Positions 53,909 to 64,000 of a DNA stretch of 64,000 nt are shown here, piece by piece. Both the position numbers and the translations under genes were made by a program. Below the pieces are notes generated by a model that worked only from the letters and a program-made list of their open reading frames with translations, was not told where the DNA came from and made no database searches. The stretch covers positions 2,294,001-2,358,000 of the forward strand of contig NZ_CP065047.1 of assembly GCF_015689175.1 (NCBI RefSeq). The letters are read 5' to 3'. The stretch is from Mycobacterium kubicae. GTDB lineage: Bacteria; Actinomycetota; Actinomycetes; Mycobacteriales; Mycobacteriaceae. The first letter of the stretch is position 1. Every line of letters begins with the position of its first letter.

Positions 53909-53985
53909 CCTCACGTATCGGCGGCCGACGGCCCTGGCGCCGTAGCTCGGTCTGCAGCTGGGCAAACCCGGCAGATCACCATTCG

Positions 53986-54049
53986 GTCACAGTAAACACA
54001 CGTCCTGAGCGCAGTTTGTGACGCTCGTTTCCGAGGCGTCTGGTGTGAC
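53986..54049. promoter_or_regulatory. Cluster of three GTCACA elements upstream of ripA (possible MtrA sites)
   Basis: GTCACA occurs at 53986-53991 on the plus strand and at 54017-54022 and 54044-54049 on the minus strand. It resembles the half-site reported for the response regulator MtrA, which is known to control ripA in M. tuberculosis. Spacing differs from a simple direct repeat, so the match is suggestive only. Confidence 0.35.
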
Positions 54050-54146
54050 GTACGGTGCAAATGATGCAGTTGTTGTTTAGTGCTTTTTCCGATAGTCCGG
54101 CCTGTTGCCGCTTGCCCGTGTTGAGCCATTAGGAGACCTGAGTCTG

Positions 54147-55574
54147 ATGAGACAGACACGCCGTGGCTCTGCCTCGCGACCGGTCGCCCGACTGGTGCGA
54201 CCGGCGATTCCGTCGGTGCTGAGTGTGGCACTGTTGCTGTGCACCCCGGGTCTGGCCGCCGGTGACCCCGGCACCGATTCAATCGCCACCCTCATTGCCG
54301 ATGTCGCCCGGGCCAACCAGCGTCTGGAAGACCTGAGCGCGACCGTCGAGACCGAACAGGAGAGCGTCAACAAGGCGATGGTCGCGGTGGAAACCGCCCG
54401 CGACAACGCCGCCGAGGCCGGACATGAACTGGAAACCAACCAGCAGGCGGTCAAGGACGCCAACGCGGCGATCGAGGCCGCGCAGCACCGGTTCAACACC
54501 TTCGCCGCCGCCACCTATATGAATGGTCCATCCGACGGCTACCTGACCGCGAGAAGCCCCGACGACATCATCGCCGCCGCGACGGCCACCCGGACCCTCA
54601 CTGCCAGCGCCCAAGCGGTGATGGCCAACCTGCAGCGCGCCCGCACCGAGCAGGTGAACAAGGAGTCGGCCGCACGGGCCGCCAAGGACAAGGCGGACAA
54701 GGCCGCCGCCGACGCCAAGGCAAGCCAGGAGGCGGCGGTCGCGGCCCTCAACGACACCCGGCACAAGTTCGACGAACAGCGCGAACAAGTCAATCGGCTG
54801 GCCGCCGAGCGCGACGCGGCGCAAGCCAAGTTGGAAACCGCCCGGCTGGCGGCCGCGCACAGCTGGTCGGTGGGCGCCGGCGCACCCGGCTCGCCGCCCG
54901 CAGCGGACCAGTGGGACCACGCGGCCCAACCCGGCGCGCGCAAGTGGGACGGCTGGGATCCCACGCTGCCGCAGGTCCCCAGCGCCAACATCCAGGGCGA
55001 CCCGATTGCGGTGGTCAATCAGGTGCTGGGTTACTCCGCCACCTCCGCCCAGGTCACCGCCAGCATGGGGCGCAACTTCCTGCAACAGCTGGGCATCCTC
55101 AAGCCCAACGACACCGGCATCACCAACGCCCCGACCGGTGGGACGTCAAGCCGGATCCCTCGCGTCTATGGGCGGCAGGCCTCCGAGTACGTGATCCGTC
55201 GCGGCATGTCCCAGATCGGTGTTCCTTATTCCTGGGGTGGCGGGAACGCTGCCGGGCCCAGTAAAGGCATCGACTCGGGGGCCAACATCACCGGCTTCGA
55301 CTGCTCGGGCCTGGTCCTGTACTCGTTCGCCGGCGTCGGCATCAAGCTGCCGCACTACTCGGGGTCGCAATACAACATGGGCCGCAAGATCCCCACCGCG
55401 CAGATGCGCCGCGGCGACGTCATCTTCTACGGCCCGGGCGGCAGCCAGCACGTGACCATCTACCTCGGCGACGGACAGATGCTCGAGGCGCCCGACATCG
55501 GTCTGAAGGTGCGGGTGGCGCCGGTGCGCACCAGCGGCATGACGCCCTTCGTGGTCCGCTACATCGAGTACTGA
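54147..55574 (+). CDS. ripA: Peptidoglycan endopeptidase RipA
   Basis: 475 aa. A signal peptide (VLSVALLLCTPGLAAG) is followed by a long coiled coil at about residues 45-240 (the autoinhibitory helical region), a Pro-rich linker, and a C-terminal NlpC/P60 domain. The catalytic Cys386 is in GFDCSGLVLYS and His435 in GSQHVTIYL. It cuts D-Glu to meso-DAP bonds during septum splitting. ATG 54147 has AGGAG eleven bases upstream. Ortholog of Rv1477. Confidence 0.95.
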   Translation: MRQTRRGSASRPVARLVRPAIPSVLSVALLLCTPGLAAGDPGTDSIATLIADVARANQRLEDLSATVETEQESVNKAMVAVETARDNAAEAGHELETNQQAVKDANAAIEAAQHRFNTFAAATYMNGPSDGYLTARSPDDIIAAATATRTLTASAQAVMANLQRARTEQVNKESAARAAKDKADKAAADAKASQEAAVAALNDTRHKFDEQREQVNRLAAERDAAQAKLETARLAAAHSWSVGAGAPGSPPAADQWDHAAQPGARKWDGWDPTLPQVPSANIQGDPIAVVNQVLGYSATSAQVTASMGRNFLQQLGILKPNDTGITNAPTGGTSSRIPRVYGRQASEYVIRRGMSQIGVPYSWGGGNAAGPSKGIDSGANITGFDCSGLVLYSFAGVGIKLPHYSGSQYNMGRKIPTAQMRRGDVIFYGPGGSQHVTIYLGDGQMLEAPDIGLKVRVAPVRTSGMTPFVVRYIEY

Positions 55575-55583
55575 CGAGGATCA

Positions 55584-56306
55584 ATGCGCCACAGACGAAT
55601 TCGCTTGATCAGCCTAGCCTGGATCACCGCCTTGGTGACCGGGCTGCTGATCGCTTTAGCGGCCCCCGCCGAGGCCGACCCCGGCCAGTGGGATCCCACC
55701 CTGCCAGCCACCATCAGTGCGGGCGCCCCAGGGGATCCGCTCGCGGTGGCCAACGCGTCGTTGCAAGCCACCGCTCAGGCCACCCAGACCACGCTCGACT
55801 TGGGCAAGCAGTTCCTCGGTGGGCTGGGCATCAACCTCGGCGGTGACGTGCCCGCGGCCAGCAGCGGCAACACCAGCCCCAGCCGCATACCGCGCGCCAA
55901 CGGCAAGCAAGCCATCGAATACGTGATCCGCCGCGCCGGATCGCAGATGGGCGTGCCGTATTCGTGGGGCGGCGGCACGCTGGAGGGCCCCAGCAAGGGT
56001 ATCGACTCCGGCGCCAACACCGTCGGCTTCGACTGCTCGGGCCTGATGCGTTATGCCTTCTCTGGCGTCGGCGTGCTGATCCCGCGATTCTCCGGCGACC
56101 AGTACAACGCCGGCAAGCACATTCCCCCTGATCAGGCCCGCCGCGGCGACCTCATCTTCTATGGCCCGGGGGGCAGCCAGCACGTGACCATGTACCTGGG
56201 TAACGGTCAGATGCTGGAGGCTTCCGGCAGCGCCGGCAAGGTCACCATCAGCCCGGTGCGCAAACCCGGTATGACTCCGTTCGTCACCCGCATCATCGAC
56301 TACTAA
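55584..56306 (+). CDS. ripB: Peptidoglycan endopeptidase RipB
   Basis: 240 aa. A signal peptide (LISLAWITALVTGLLIALAA) and a single NlpC/P60 domain with Cys151 (GFDCSGLMRYA) and His200 (GSQHVTMYL). It lacks the coiled-coil prodomain of RipA. The region WDPTLP onward is strongly similar to the RipA C-terminal half, showing tandem duplication. It starts 9 bases after ripA. Ortholog of Rv1478. Confidence 0.95.
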   Translation: MRHRRIRLISLAWITALVTGLLIALAAPAEADPGQWDPTLPATISAGAPGDPLAVANASLQATAQATQTTLDLGKQFLGGLGINLGGDVPAASSGNTSPSRIPRANGKQAIEYVIRRAGSQMGVPYSWGGGTLEGPSKGIDSGANTVGFDCSGLMRYAFSGVGVLIPRFSGDQYNAGKHIPPDQARRGDLIFYGPGGSQHVTMYLGNGQMLEASGSAGKVTISPVRKPGMTPFVTRIIDY

Positions 56307-56447
56307 CCGGGGTCTGTGCGGTCCAGGGGCATTTGCCCGGCGTCGACGGAATCCCAGACGCCTGGAATAGTTGAACGCGGGCACGTCGCTGCCCGGTGAC
56401 ATTGGTCGGGTCGGCAGTCGTGTCGGAAGAGCTGTGGAGGGTTGTTG

Positions 56448-57563
56448 ATGACATCAGCAGGTGGCGGTTACTCGGGTCCGGGTGCCCATTCGGCACCCCC
56501 GACCCAAGAGGGGCACGTAGGTGGTGCCGACGGTCTGGCCGCCGAGGTGCACACCCTCGAGCGCGCCATCTTCGAGGTCAAGCGCATCATCGTCGGCCAG
56601 GACCAGCTGGTCGAGCGGATGCTGGTCGGCCTGCTCGCCAAAGGCCACGTGCTGCTCGAAGGCGTACCCGGCGTCGCCAAGACGCTGGCCGTGGAGACCT
56701 TCGCGCGCGTCGTCGGCGGCACGTTCGCACGTATCCAGTTCACCCCCGACCTGGTGCCCACCGACATCATCGGTACCCGCATCTACCGGCAGGGCAAGGA
56801 GGAGTTCGACACCGAACTCGGACCCGTGGTGGTCAACTTCCTGCTCGCCGACGAGATCAACCGTGCGCCGGCCAAGGTCCAGTCGGCGCTGCTGGAAGTC
56901 ATGGCCGAACGCCACGTGTCGATCGGTGGCAAGACCTTCCCGTTGCCTAACCCCTTCCTGGTGATGGCGACCCAGAACCCGATCGAGCAAGAGGGCGTCT
57001 ACCCGCTGCCCGAGGCGCAGCGCGACCGCTTCCTGTTCAAGATCAACGTCGGCTACCCCTCGCCCGAAGAAGAGCGCGAGATCATCTACCGGATGGGCGT
57101 CAAGCCGCCTCAGGCCAAGCAGATCCTCAACTCGGGCGACCTGCTGCGCCTGCAGGACATCGCGGCCAACAACTTCGTCCACCACGCGCTGGTCGACTAT
57201 GTGGTCCGCGTCGTTACCGCGACCCGCCATCCCGAACAGCTGGGGCTCAACGACGTCAAGAGCTGGATCGCCTTCGGCGCCTCGCCGCGTGCGTCGCTGG
57301 GCATCATCGCCGCGTCCCGGGCGCTGGCCCTGGTCCGCGGGCGTGACTACGTCATCCCGCAGGACGTCATCGAGGTGGTGCCCGACGTGCTGCGGCACCG
57401 CCTGGTGCTGACCTATGACGCCCTGGCCGACGAGATCTCGCCGGAGATCGTCATCAACCGCGTCCTGCAGACGGTGGCCCTACCGCAGGTGAATGCCGTT
57501 CCGCAGTCAGGTCATTCGGTGCCGCCGGTGATGCAGGGCGCCACGGCCGCGGCCGGTCGGTGA
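56448..57563 (+). CDS. moxR1: MoxR-family AAA+ ATPase
   Basis: 371 aa. Walker [13 protein letters not shown], Walker [21 protein letters not shown] and sensor [19 protein letters not shown] are typical of MoxR proteins. These ATPases act as chaperones with DUF58 and VWA partners, both encoded next. ATG 56448 has TGGAGGG six bases upstream. The stop overlaps the next start in GTGA. Ortholog of Rv1479. Confidence 0.94.
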   Translation: MTSAGGGYSGPGAHSAPPTQEGHVGGADGLAAEVHTLERAIFEVKRIIVGQDQLVERMLVGLLAKGHVLLEGVPGVAKTLAVETFARVVGGTFARIQFTPDLVPTDIIGTRIYRQGKEEFDTELGPVVVNFLLADEINRAPAKVQSALLEVMAERHVSIGGKTFPLPNPFLVMATQNPIEQEGVYPLPEAQRDRFLFKINVGYPSPEEEREIIYRMGVKPPQAKQILNSGDLLRLQDIAANNFVHHALVDYVVRVVTATRHPEQLGLNDVKSWIAFGASPRASLGIIAASRALALVRGRDYVIPQDVIEVVPDVLRHRLVLTYDALADEISPEIVINRVLQTVALPQVNAVPQSGHSVPPVMQGATAAAGR

Positions 57564-58513
57564 CTGATAGCAAGACGCCGGCGGTCGTCCACCCGCCGTC
57601 GATGCAACGCGGCTCCATCGACGACCCGAAGCTCGCGGCGGCGCTGCGCACCCTGGAACTGACCGTCAGCCGCAAGCTGGACGGCATCCTGCACGGCGAC
57701 CACCTGGGCTTGATTCCAGGACCGGGGTCCGAGCCGGGCGAGTCGCGCATGTACCAGCCCGGTGACGACGTCCGCCGGATGGACTGGGCGGTCACCGCGC
57801 GCACCACCCACCCGCATGTCCGGCAGATGATCGCCGACCGGGAACTGGAAACCTGGCTGGTGGTCGACATGTCGGCCAGCCTGGACTTCGGCACCGCCGT
57901 GTGCGAAAAGCGTGACCTCGCGGTCGCGGCGGCAGCGGCGATCTCGTTCCTGAACACCGGCGGCGGCAACCGGCTCGGCGCGCTGATCTCCAACGGCGTC
58001 AACACCATTCGGGTACCCGCGCGGTCCGGACGCCAGCACGTGCAGACCATGTTGCGCACCATCGCCACCACCCCGCGTGCGCCGGTCGGGGTGCGGGGGG
58101 ACCTGGCTGCCGCTATCGACGCGCTGCGGCGCCCCGAACGCCGGCGCGGGATGGCGGTGATCATCAGCGACTTCCTCGGCCCAATCAACTGGATGCGGCC
58201 GCTGCGTGGCATCGCCGCCCGGCACGAGGTGCTGGCGATCGAGGTGCTCGATCCCCGTGACATCGAACTGCCCGACATCGGTGACGTCATCCTGCAAGAC
58301 GCCGAATCCGGCGTCACCCGCGAATTCACCATCGATTCCCAACTGCAAACCGACTTCGCCAAGGCCGCAGCGGCTCATCGCGCCGACGTCGCCCGCACCA
58401 TCCGCGGCTGCGGGGCACCGGTGATGACGCTGCGCACCGACCGCGACTGGATCGCTGACATCGTCCGTTTCGTCGCTTCCCGCCGGCGCGGGGCAATGGC
58501 GGGCCGACGGTGA
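57560..58513 (+). CDS. DUF58 protein, MoxR partner (Rv1480-like)
   Basis: 317 aa. Typical DUF58 features are GESRMYQPGDDVRRMDWAVT and a VWA-like VVDMSASLDFG with a DxSxS metal motif. It is translationally coupled to moxR1 through GTGA. It is predicted to work with the ATPase in assembling envelope or secreted complexes. Confidence 0.92.
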   Translation: MTDSKTPAVVHPPSMQRGSIDDPKLAAALRTLELTVSRKLDGILHGDHLGLIPGPGSEPGESRMYQPGDDVRRMDWAVTARTTHPHVRQMIADRELETWLVVDMSASLDFGTAVCEKRDLAVAAAAAISFLNTGGGNRLGALISNGVNTIRVPARSGRQHVQTMLRTIATTPRAPVGVRGDLAAAIDALRRPERRRGMAVIISDFLGPINWMRPLRGIAARHEVLAIEVLDPRDIELPDIGDVILQDAESGVTREFTIDSQLQTDFAKAAAAHRADVARTIRGCGAPVMTLRTDRDWIADIVRFVASRRRGAMAGRR

Positions 58514-58559
58514 CGGGCGCAGTTGCGGTGCCGAGCACTGACACAATGACGGGTCTGAT

Positions 58560-59567
58560 ATGACGTTGCCCTTGCTTGGGCCGATGACACTGTCCGGCTT
58601 CGAACACTCCTGGTTCTTCCTGTTCCTGCTGGTGGTCGCCGGGTTGATCGCGCTGTATGTGATCCTGCAACTGGCGCGCCAGAAGCGGATGCTGCGGTTC
58701 GCCAACATGGAACTGCTGGAAAGCGTTGCGCCCAAACGGCCGTCGCGCTGGCGGCACCTCCCGGCGATCCTGCTGGCGTTGTCGCTGGTGCTGTTCACCG
58801 TCGCGATGGCCGGACCCACCAACGACGTACGGATTCCCCGCAACCGCGCGGTGGTCATGCTGGTGATCGACGTGTCGCAGTCGATGCGGGCCACCGACGT
58901 CGAACCCAACCGGATGGCCGCCGCGCAGGAGGCCGCCAAGCAGTTCGCCGACGAATTGACCCCCGGCATCAACCTCGGATTGATCGCCTACGCGGGCACG
59001 GCCACTGTGCTGGTGTCCCCGACGACCAACCGGGAGGCGACCAAGAATGCGCTCGACCGGTTGCAGTTCGCCGACCGCACCGCGACCGGGGAAGCCATCT
59101 TCACCGCGTTGCAGGCCATCGCGACCGTGGGCGCGGTGATCGGCGGCGGCGACACCCCGCCGCCGGCGCGCGTGGTGTTGTTCTCCGACGGCAAGGAGAC
59201 GATGCCGACCAACCCGGACAACCCCAAGGGCGCTTACACCGCGGCACGCACCGCCAAAGACCAGGGCGTACCCATCTCGACGATCTCCTTCGGCACGCCA
59301 TACGGCTTCGTCGAGATCAACGACCAGCGCCAACCGGTGCCCGTCGACGACGAGACGATGAAGAAGGTCGCTCAACTTTCCGGGGGCAACTCCTACAACG
59401 CCGCGACGCTGCAAGAGTTGAAGGCCGTCTACTCCTCTCTACAACAGCAAATCGGCTACGAAACCATCAAGGGCGACGCCAGCGTGGGTTGGCTGCGGCT
59501 GGGCGCTTTGGTGCTGGCGATTGCGGGCTTTGCGGCGTTGCTGATCAACCGGCGGCTGCCGACCTAG
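58560..59567 (+). CDS. VWA-domain membrane protein, BatA-like (Rv1481-like)
   Basis: 335 aa. Two N-terminal membrane helices ([35 protein letters not shown]), an extracytoplasmic VWA domain with [13 protein letters not shown], and a C-terminal helix ([16 protein letters not shown]). Third member of the MoxR-DUF58-VWA set. ATG 58560 lies 46 bases after the DUF58 gene. Confidence 0.92.
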   Translation: MTLPLLGPMTLSGFEHSWFFLFLLVVAGLIALYVILQLARQKRMLRFANMELLESVAPKRPSRWRHLPAILLALSLVLFTVAMAGPTNDVRIPRNRAVVMLVIDVSQSMRATDVEPNRMAAAQEAAKQFADELTPGINLGLIAYAGTATVLVSPTTNREATKNALDRLQFADRTATGEAIFTALQAIATVGAVIGGGDTPPPARVVLFSDGKETMPTNPDNPKGAYTAARTAKDQGVPISTISFGTPYGFVEINDQRQPVPVDDETMKKVAQLSGGNSYNAATLQELKAVYSSLQQQIGYETIKGDASVGWLRLGALVLAIAGFAALLINRRLPT

Positions 59568-59575
59568 TTTCTCTT

Positions 59576-59637
59576 CCGCGAGTGGACCCTGGCTGAGGTT
59601 TTCGGCTGAGATTGTCACGGTGTGGTTCCATTCGCGG
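59576..59637 (+). repeat. Hairpin repeat element, left copy
   Basis: CCGCGAGTGGACC at 59576-59588 pairs with GGTTCCATTCGCGG at 59624-59637 around a 35-nt loop. The whole 62-nt unit matches the reverse complement of 60585-60646 at about 44 of 62 positions, with both stems nearly identical. It lies just downstream of the nuclease-like gene. Confidence 0.65.
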
Positions 59638-59642
59638 GGACT

Positions 59643-60488
59643 TCAGGCCCCTCGCGACGCCCGCGCATCTCTTACCCGGCGAATGATGTCGGCCTGATGG
59701 TCGCCCGCGACGACCCGCACCACGATCCATCCGTAGTGGTGGGTCAGCTTCTCGTGTCGTCGAATGTCCTTCTTGATGTGGTAGCGATCGGCGAGGTGGT
59801 GGTCACCGTCGTATTCGGCGGCGACCTTGATGTCCTCCCAGCCCATATCCAGATAAGCCTCCGCCCAACCCCATTGGTTGCGAACGGCAATCTGTGTCTG
59901 TGGACGGGGGAAGCCGGCGCGGATGAGCAACAAACGCAGCCAGGTCTCTTTGGGAGATTGGGCGCCGCCGTCAACCAGGTTGAGGACCGCGCGCGCGGAC
60001 TTGATGCCGCGACGGCCTCGATAGCGTTCGGCCAACAGGTTGACATCAGCCACCTTCACCTGGGTCGCCTGCATCAAGGCGTCGACCGCGGCGACCGCAG
60101 TGACCAGCGGATATCGGCTGGCCAGGTCAAGAGCCGTCCGGTCGGGTGTCGTCACGCGCATGCCGTCGATGACGCCGATTTCGTCGGCCTCGATCCGGTC
60201 TCTCCAGACCTGCACTCCCGGTGCTTGACGGTGGTTTGTGTCGATGATCGCCACAGGCTTATCCCCGCCGATCCATCTGGCTCCATGTAATACGGCGGCC
60301 GCATAGCCGGCCAACACGCCACGGCGGCGCGAGCGCAGCCATAACGCTTTTGCCCGCAGCGACGCGGTCAGCTCCTGGTTGCCCGCCACGTAGACGTCTT
60401 TATGGAGCGCGACGTATTGGCTGCGCAATTGGTAGGGCGTAACGGCGCCCGAAGATAGGGCTTCGCTGCCCAAAAAGGGCTCGATCAT
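59643..60488 (-). CDS. DUF559/Vsr-type endonuclease-domain protein (Rv1482c position)
   Basis: 281 aa. The N-terminal part (LRSQYVALHKDVYVAG, YAAAVLHGARWIGG) looks like the winged domain of AbiEi-type proteins. The C-terminal part has PD-(D/E)xK nuclease features: KETWLRLLL (Glu), AEAYLDMGW (Asp), KVAAEYDGDHH and a terminal HYGWIVVRVVAGD. It lies between the VWA gene and fabG1 as Rv1482c does. It is flanked on both sides by related hairpin repeats in inverted orientation. Activity and role are unproven. ATG 60488 is the first Met compatible with the family. Confidence 0.8.
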   Translation of the reverse strand: MIEPFLGSEALSSGAVTPYQLRSQYVALHKDVYVAGNQELTASLRAKALWLRSRRRGVLAGYAAAVLHGARWIGGDKPVAIIDTNHRQAPGVQVWRDRIEADEIGVIDGMRVTTPDRTALDLASRYPLVTAVAAVDALMQATQVKVADVNLLAERYRGRRGIKSARAVLNLVDGGAQSPKETWLRLLLIRAGFPRPQTQIAVRNQWGWAEAYLDMGWEDIKVAAEYDGDHHLADRYHIKKDIRRHEKLTHHYGWIVVRVVAGDHQADIIRRVRDARASRGA

Positions 60489-60533
60489 GGCCGTAGCGTG
60501 GTTTGCCACTCCGACGGATCGGCGGCCCTTGCG

Positions 60534-60572
60534 CCGCGAATGGTGCCTGGTTGTGGATATTCGGCGAGCTGA
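60534..60572 (+). repeat. Degenerate hairpin repeat element, third copy
   Basis: CCGCGAATGGTGCCTGGTTG followed by TGGATATTCGGCGAG aligns with the first half of the left element (CCGCGAGTGGACCCTGGCTG, then AGGTTTTCGGCTGAG) in the same orientation. The right stem is missing. It lies between the nuclease-like gene start and the complete right-hand copy. Confidence 0.45.
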
Positions 60573-60584
60573 GGATGGCCTGGA

Positions 60585-60646
60585 CCGCGAATGGAACCTC
60601 ACCGACGTATTCAGGCCTGAGACTGGCAGCCTGGTTCCACTCGCGG
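60585..60646 (-). repeat. Hairpin repeat element, right (inverted) copy
   Basis: CCGCGAATGGAACC (60585-60598) pairs with GGTTCCACTCGCGG (60633-60646), 13 of 14 bases, around a 34-nt loop. The left stem is the exact 14-nt reverse complement of 59624-59637. The unit lies 46 bases upstream of the fabG1 -10 region. Confidence 0.65.
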
Positions 60647-60667
60647 TGCTCGGGGTAGCTGGCGAGC

Positions 60668-61474
<807 letters not shown>

Positions 61475-61512
61475 CCGCAACCGCGACACAAGGGCTTCAA
61501 CCATCACATTAA

Positions 61513-62331
<819 letters not shown>

Positions 62332-62337
62332 CCGGCA

Positions 62338-63357
62338 ATGGAATTCGACGCGGTCCTGCTGTTGTCTTTCGGCGGGCCGGAAGGTCCCGAGCAGGTGCGG
62401 CCTTTCCTGGAAAATGTCACGCGCGGCCGCGGGGTGCCGCCGGAGCGGCTGGACGCGGTCGCCGAGCACTACCTGCACTTCGGTGGGGTGTCACCGATCA
62501 ACGGGATCAACCGCGCGCTGATCGAGGAGATCCGCGCTCAGCAAGATCTGCCGGTCTACTTCGGCAACCGCAACTGGGCACCCTATGTCGAAGAGACCGT
62601 TACTACCATGCGGGACAATGGGATTCGACAAGCAGCGGTGTTCACCACGTCGGCGTGGAGCGGGTATTCCAGCTGCACACAGTACGTCGAAGACCTAGCT
62701 CGCGCCCGCCAAGCCGCCGGCCCCCAGGCGCCGCGATTGACCAAACTGCGCCCCTACTTCGACCATCCACTGTTCGTGGAGATGTTCGCCGACGCCGTCG
62801 CCGCGGCCGCCGCGACCGGACCGGCCGACGCCAGATTGGTGTTCACCGCGCATTCCATTCCGCTCGCCGCGGACCGTCGGCTGGGGCCGAACCTCTACAG
62901 CCGCCAAGTCGCCTATGCCGCAAGTCTTGTGGCTAAGGCCGCCGGATACGACGACTATGACCTGGCCTGGCAGTCCCGCTCGGGCCCGCCGCGGGTGCCC
63001 TGGCTGGAACCCGACGTCGCCGATCATCTCAAGGCACTGTCCGACGACGGTGTCCGCGCCGTCATCGTTTGCCCTATCGGCTTCGTCGCCGACCATATCG
63101 AAGTCGTGTGGGACCTTGATCAGGAGCTGCAGGAAGAGGCCCAGGTCATGGGAATCGCGTTGGCCAGAGCCACCACCCCGAACGCCGACCCTCGATTCGC
63201 CCGGCTGGCAATCGATTTGATGGACGAGCTGCGGTACGGCCGCGCGCCCGCCCGGGTGCTCGGTTCAGACCCGGTGCCGGGCTGTTTGGCCAGTGTCAAC
63301 GGCGAGGCGTGCCGTCCACCGCATTGCGCGCGCGAAAACGCCGACGGCAGCGAGTAA
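62338..63357 (+). CDS. hemH: Ferrochelatase (coproporphyrin ferrochelatase type)
   Basis: 339 aa. Inserts Fe2+ into the porphyrin ring. [20 protein letters not shown] opens the protein; the catalytic His is in FTAHSIPL, and [17 protein letters not shown] is the family signature. Cys residues in SGYSSCTQY and in the tail [16 protein letters not shown] match the [2Fe-2S] ligands of actinobacterial ferrochelatases. It starts 6 bases after inhA. Ortholog of Rv1485 (hemZ). Confidence 0.96.
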   Translation: MEFDAVLLLSFGGPEGPEQVRPFLENVTRGRGVPPERLDAVAEHYLHFGGVSPINGINRALIEEIRAQQDLPVYFGNRNWAPYVEETVTTMRDNGIRQAAVFTTSAWSGYSSCTQYVEDLARARQAAGPQAPRLTKLRPYFDHPLFVEMFADAVAAAAATGPADARLVFTAHSIPLAADRRLGPNLYSRQVAYAASLVAKAAGYDDYDLAWQSRSGPPRVPWLEPDVADHLKALSDDGVRAVIVCPIGFVADHIEVVWDLDQELQEEAQVMGIALARATTPNADPRFARLAIDLMDELRYGRAPARVLGSDPVPGCLASVNGEACRPPHCARENADGSE

Positions 63358-64000
63358 TCAGTCGAACCAAGCCGAGTGCAGGATCGCGTTCAGGGCAGCC
63401 AACCGCGCCGAACGCACCACGGCGGTCAGCGGTCGCAGCGCACTGTTGGCCATGTGCGCTTCCGAGGTCGATTGCGTGCCAAGGGGCTCTATGCCGGCCG
63501 CAATGCGTGAGGTCGTGGAGTCGGGTAGCCGGCTCAGGCCGGCGCTGACCGCGATGATGGCGTCGACGTGCGCCGCGTTCTCCAGCACCCGCAATGCGCG
63601 GCACGGGGCGTGGTCCGGAACGCAATGTTGTCGCGTGGATTCCAGCAGTTGCTCGACCATCGCGCGCGGATTGTCGACGCCGGTTGCCGCCGAGCCCAAT
63701 CCGATGGCACTCAACGCGTCGGCGGCCGAACGCACCGCTGAGCGCAAGGCGTATTCCGCGTCACCCAGCTCGTAGTGGTCGGTCAGCGGCGTAGCGGGCA
63801 GCGAGTAGACGACCCAGGACAGCGCGGTTATCTCCGGAATTGCGGAACTGTCGTCGGCCTCGCCGTCTTCAATGTCCTCGTAGAAAAATTCCGGAACCAG
63901 CCCGATGGCGGTGCTCGGGTCCGCTGCGTTGGTGATGATCACCGCCTCGCCGGCGGTCAGCGCGTCGCGCTGGAACTGGGTGCCGGCGGCCAAGCCTCGC
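63358..64000 (-). CDS. Conserved hypothetical protein, C-terminal part (Rv1486c-like, 5' end outside window)
   Basis: About 214 residues are visible and the frame runs off the window end, so the start is missing. Helical and acidic, with [46 protein letters not shown] and [20 protein letters not shown]. No catalytic motif is recognised. Its stop abuts the hemH stop convergently, with no space for a separate terminator. The location matches Rv1486c. The function is unknown. Confidence 0.8.
   Translation of the reverse strand, partial: RGLAAGTQFQRDALTAGEAVIITNAADPSTAIGLVPEFFYEDIEDGEADDSSAIPEITALSWVVYSLPATPLTDHYELGDAEYALRSAVRSAADALSAIGLGSAATGVDNPRAMVEQLLESTRQHCVPDHAPCRALRVLENAAHVDAIIAVSAGLSRLPDSTTSRIAAGIEPLGTQSTSEAHMANSALRPLTAVVRSARLAALNAILHSAWFD

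Noticed and set aside
59576..59637. Simple Rho-independent terminator of the VWA gene
   Set aside because: The stem is long, the loop is 35 nt, there is no T-run, and a matching inverted copy exists a kilobase away.

Overview
The window is high-GC actinobacterial DNA and is clearly a Mycobacterium chromosome. Gene content and order follow M. tuberculosis Rv1432 to Rv1486c: gap-pgk-tpiA, secG, pgl-opcA-zwf2-tal-tkt, ctaB, sufR-B-D-C-S-U-T, fadE15, ctpD, acn, ripA-ripB, moxR1, fabG1-inhA-hemH. Several M. tuberculosis features are missing: the PE_PGRS genes I recall in this interval, the SufB intein and one of two thioredoxins. Several genes absent from that locus are present (ppc, a LuxR-LAL island, a LysR/hydrolase/SDR/lipoprotein block). 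This suggests a non-tuberculous mycobacterium; I cannot name the species. Orthology statements come from memory of those families, not from a search.

Layout: 1-2.6 kb, the end of an FAD oxidoreductase, an L,D-transpeptidase and a Pro/Gly/Val repeat secreted protein. 3.1-6.1 kb, the lower glycolysis operon. 6.2-12.8 kb, an accessory block: a Trp-Gly-Gly/Pro repeat secreted protein broken by one base, an LpqH-like lipoprotein, a small unknown protein, a 917-aa LuxR-LAL ATPase regulator, a VOC protein and a secreted FKBP. 12.8-17.2 kb, a membrane protein, secG, ppc and a DUF1206 protein. 17.2-24.1 kb, the pentose phosphate operon on the minus strand. 24.4-28.1 kb, haem A synthesis (ctaB, ctaA) with qor. 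28.3-32.6 kb, an aldo/keto reductase, an ABC exporter and mptB. 32.7-38.95 kb, the suf operon for Fe-S assembly. 38.9-42.4 kb, a second accessory block. 42.5-49.4 kb, fadE15, ctpD, trx, echA12 and an ABC-F protein. 49.5-53.1 kb, small regulators and aconitase. 53.3-59.6 kb, cell-wall hydrolases and the MoxR/DUF58/VWA set. 59.6-64 kb, a nuclease-like gene flanked by inverted hairpin repeats, then fabG1-inhA-hemH.

The genes form three themes. Central carbon metabolism is covered by glycolysis, the oxidative pentose phosphate branch, PEP carboxylase and aconitase. Iron, haem and Fe-S metabolism is covered by suf, ctaA/ctaB, hemH, acn with its TetR repressor, and ctpD. Envelope building and remodelling is covered by Ldt, MptB, RipA/RipB, MabA and InhA.

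The most unusual non-coding structure is a set of about 62-nt imperfect hairpin elements in inverted orientation on both sides of the DUF559-type gene at 59643-60488. Other points are palindromic LuxR-type boxes near the LAL regulator, two MIRU-like elements, and a suf operator that overlaps the sufR start codon. No tRNA, rRNA, CRISPR, transposase or prophage was seen.
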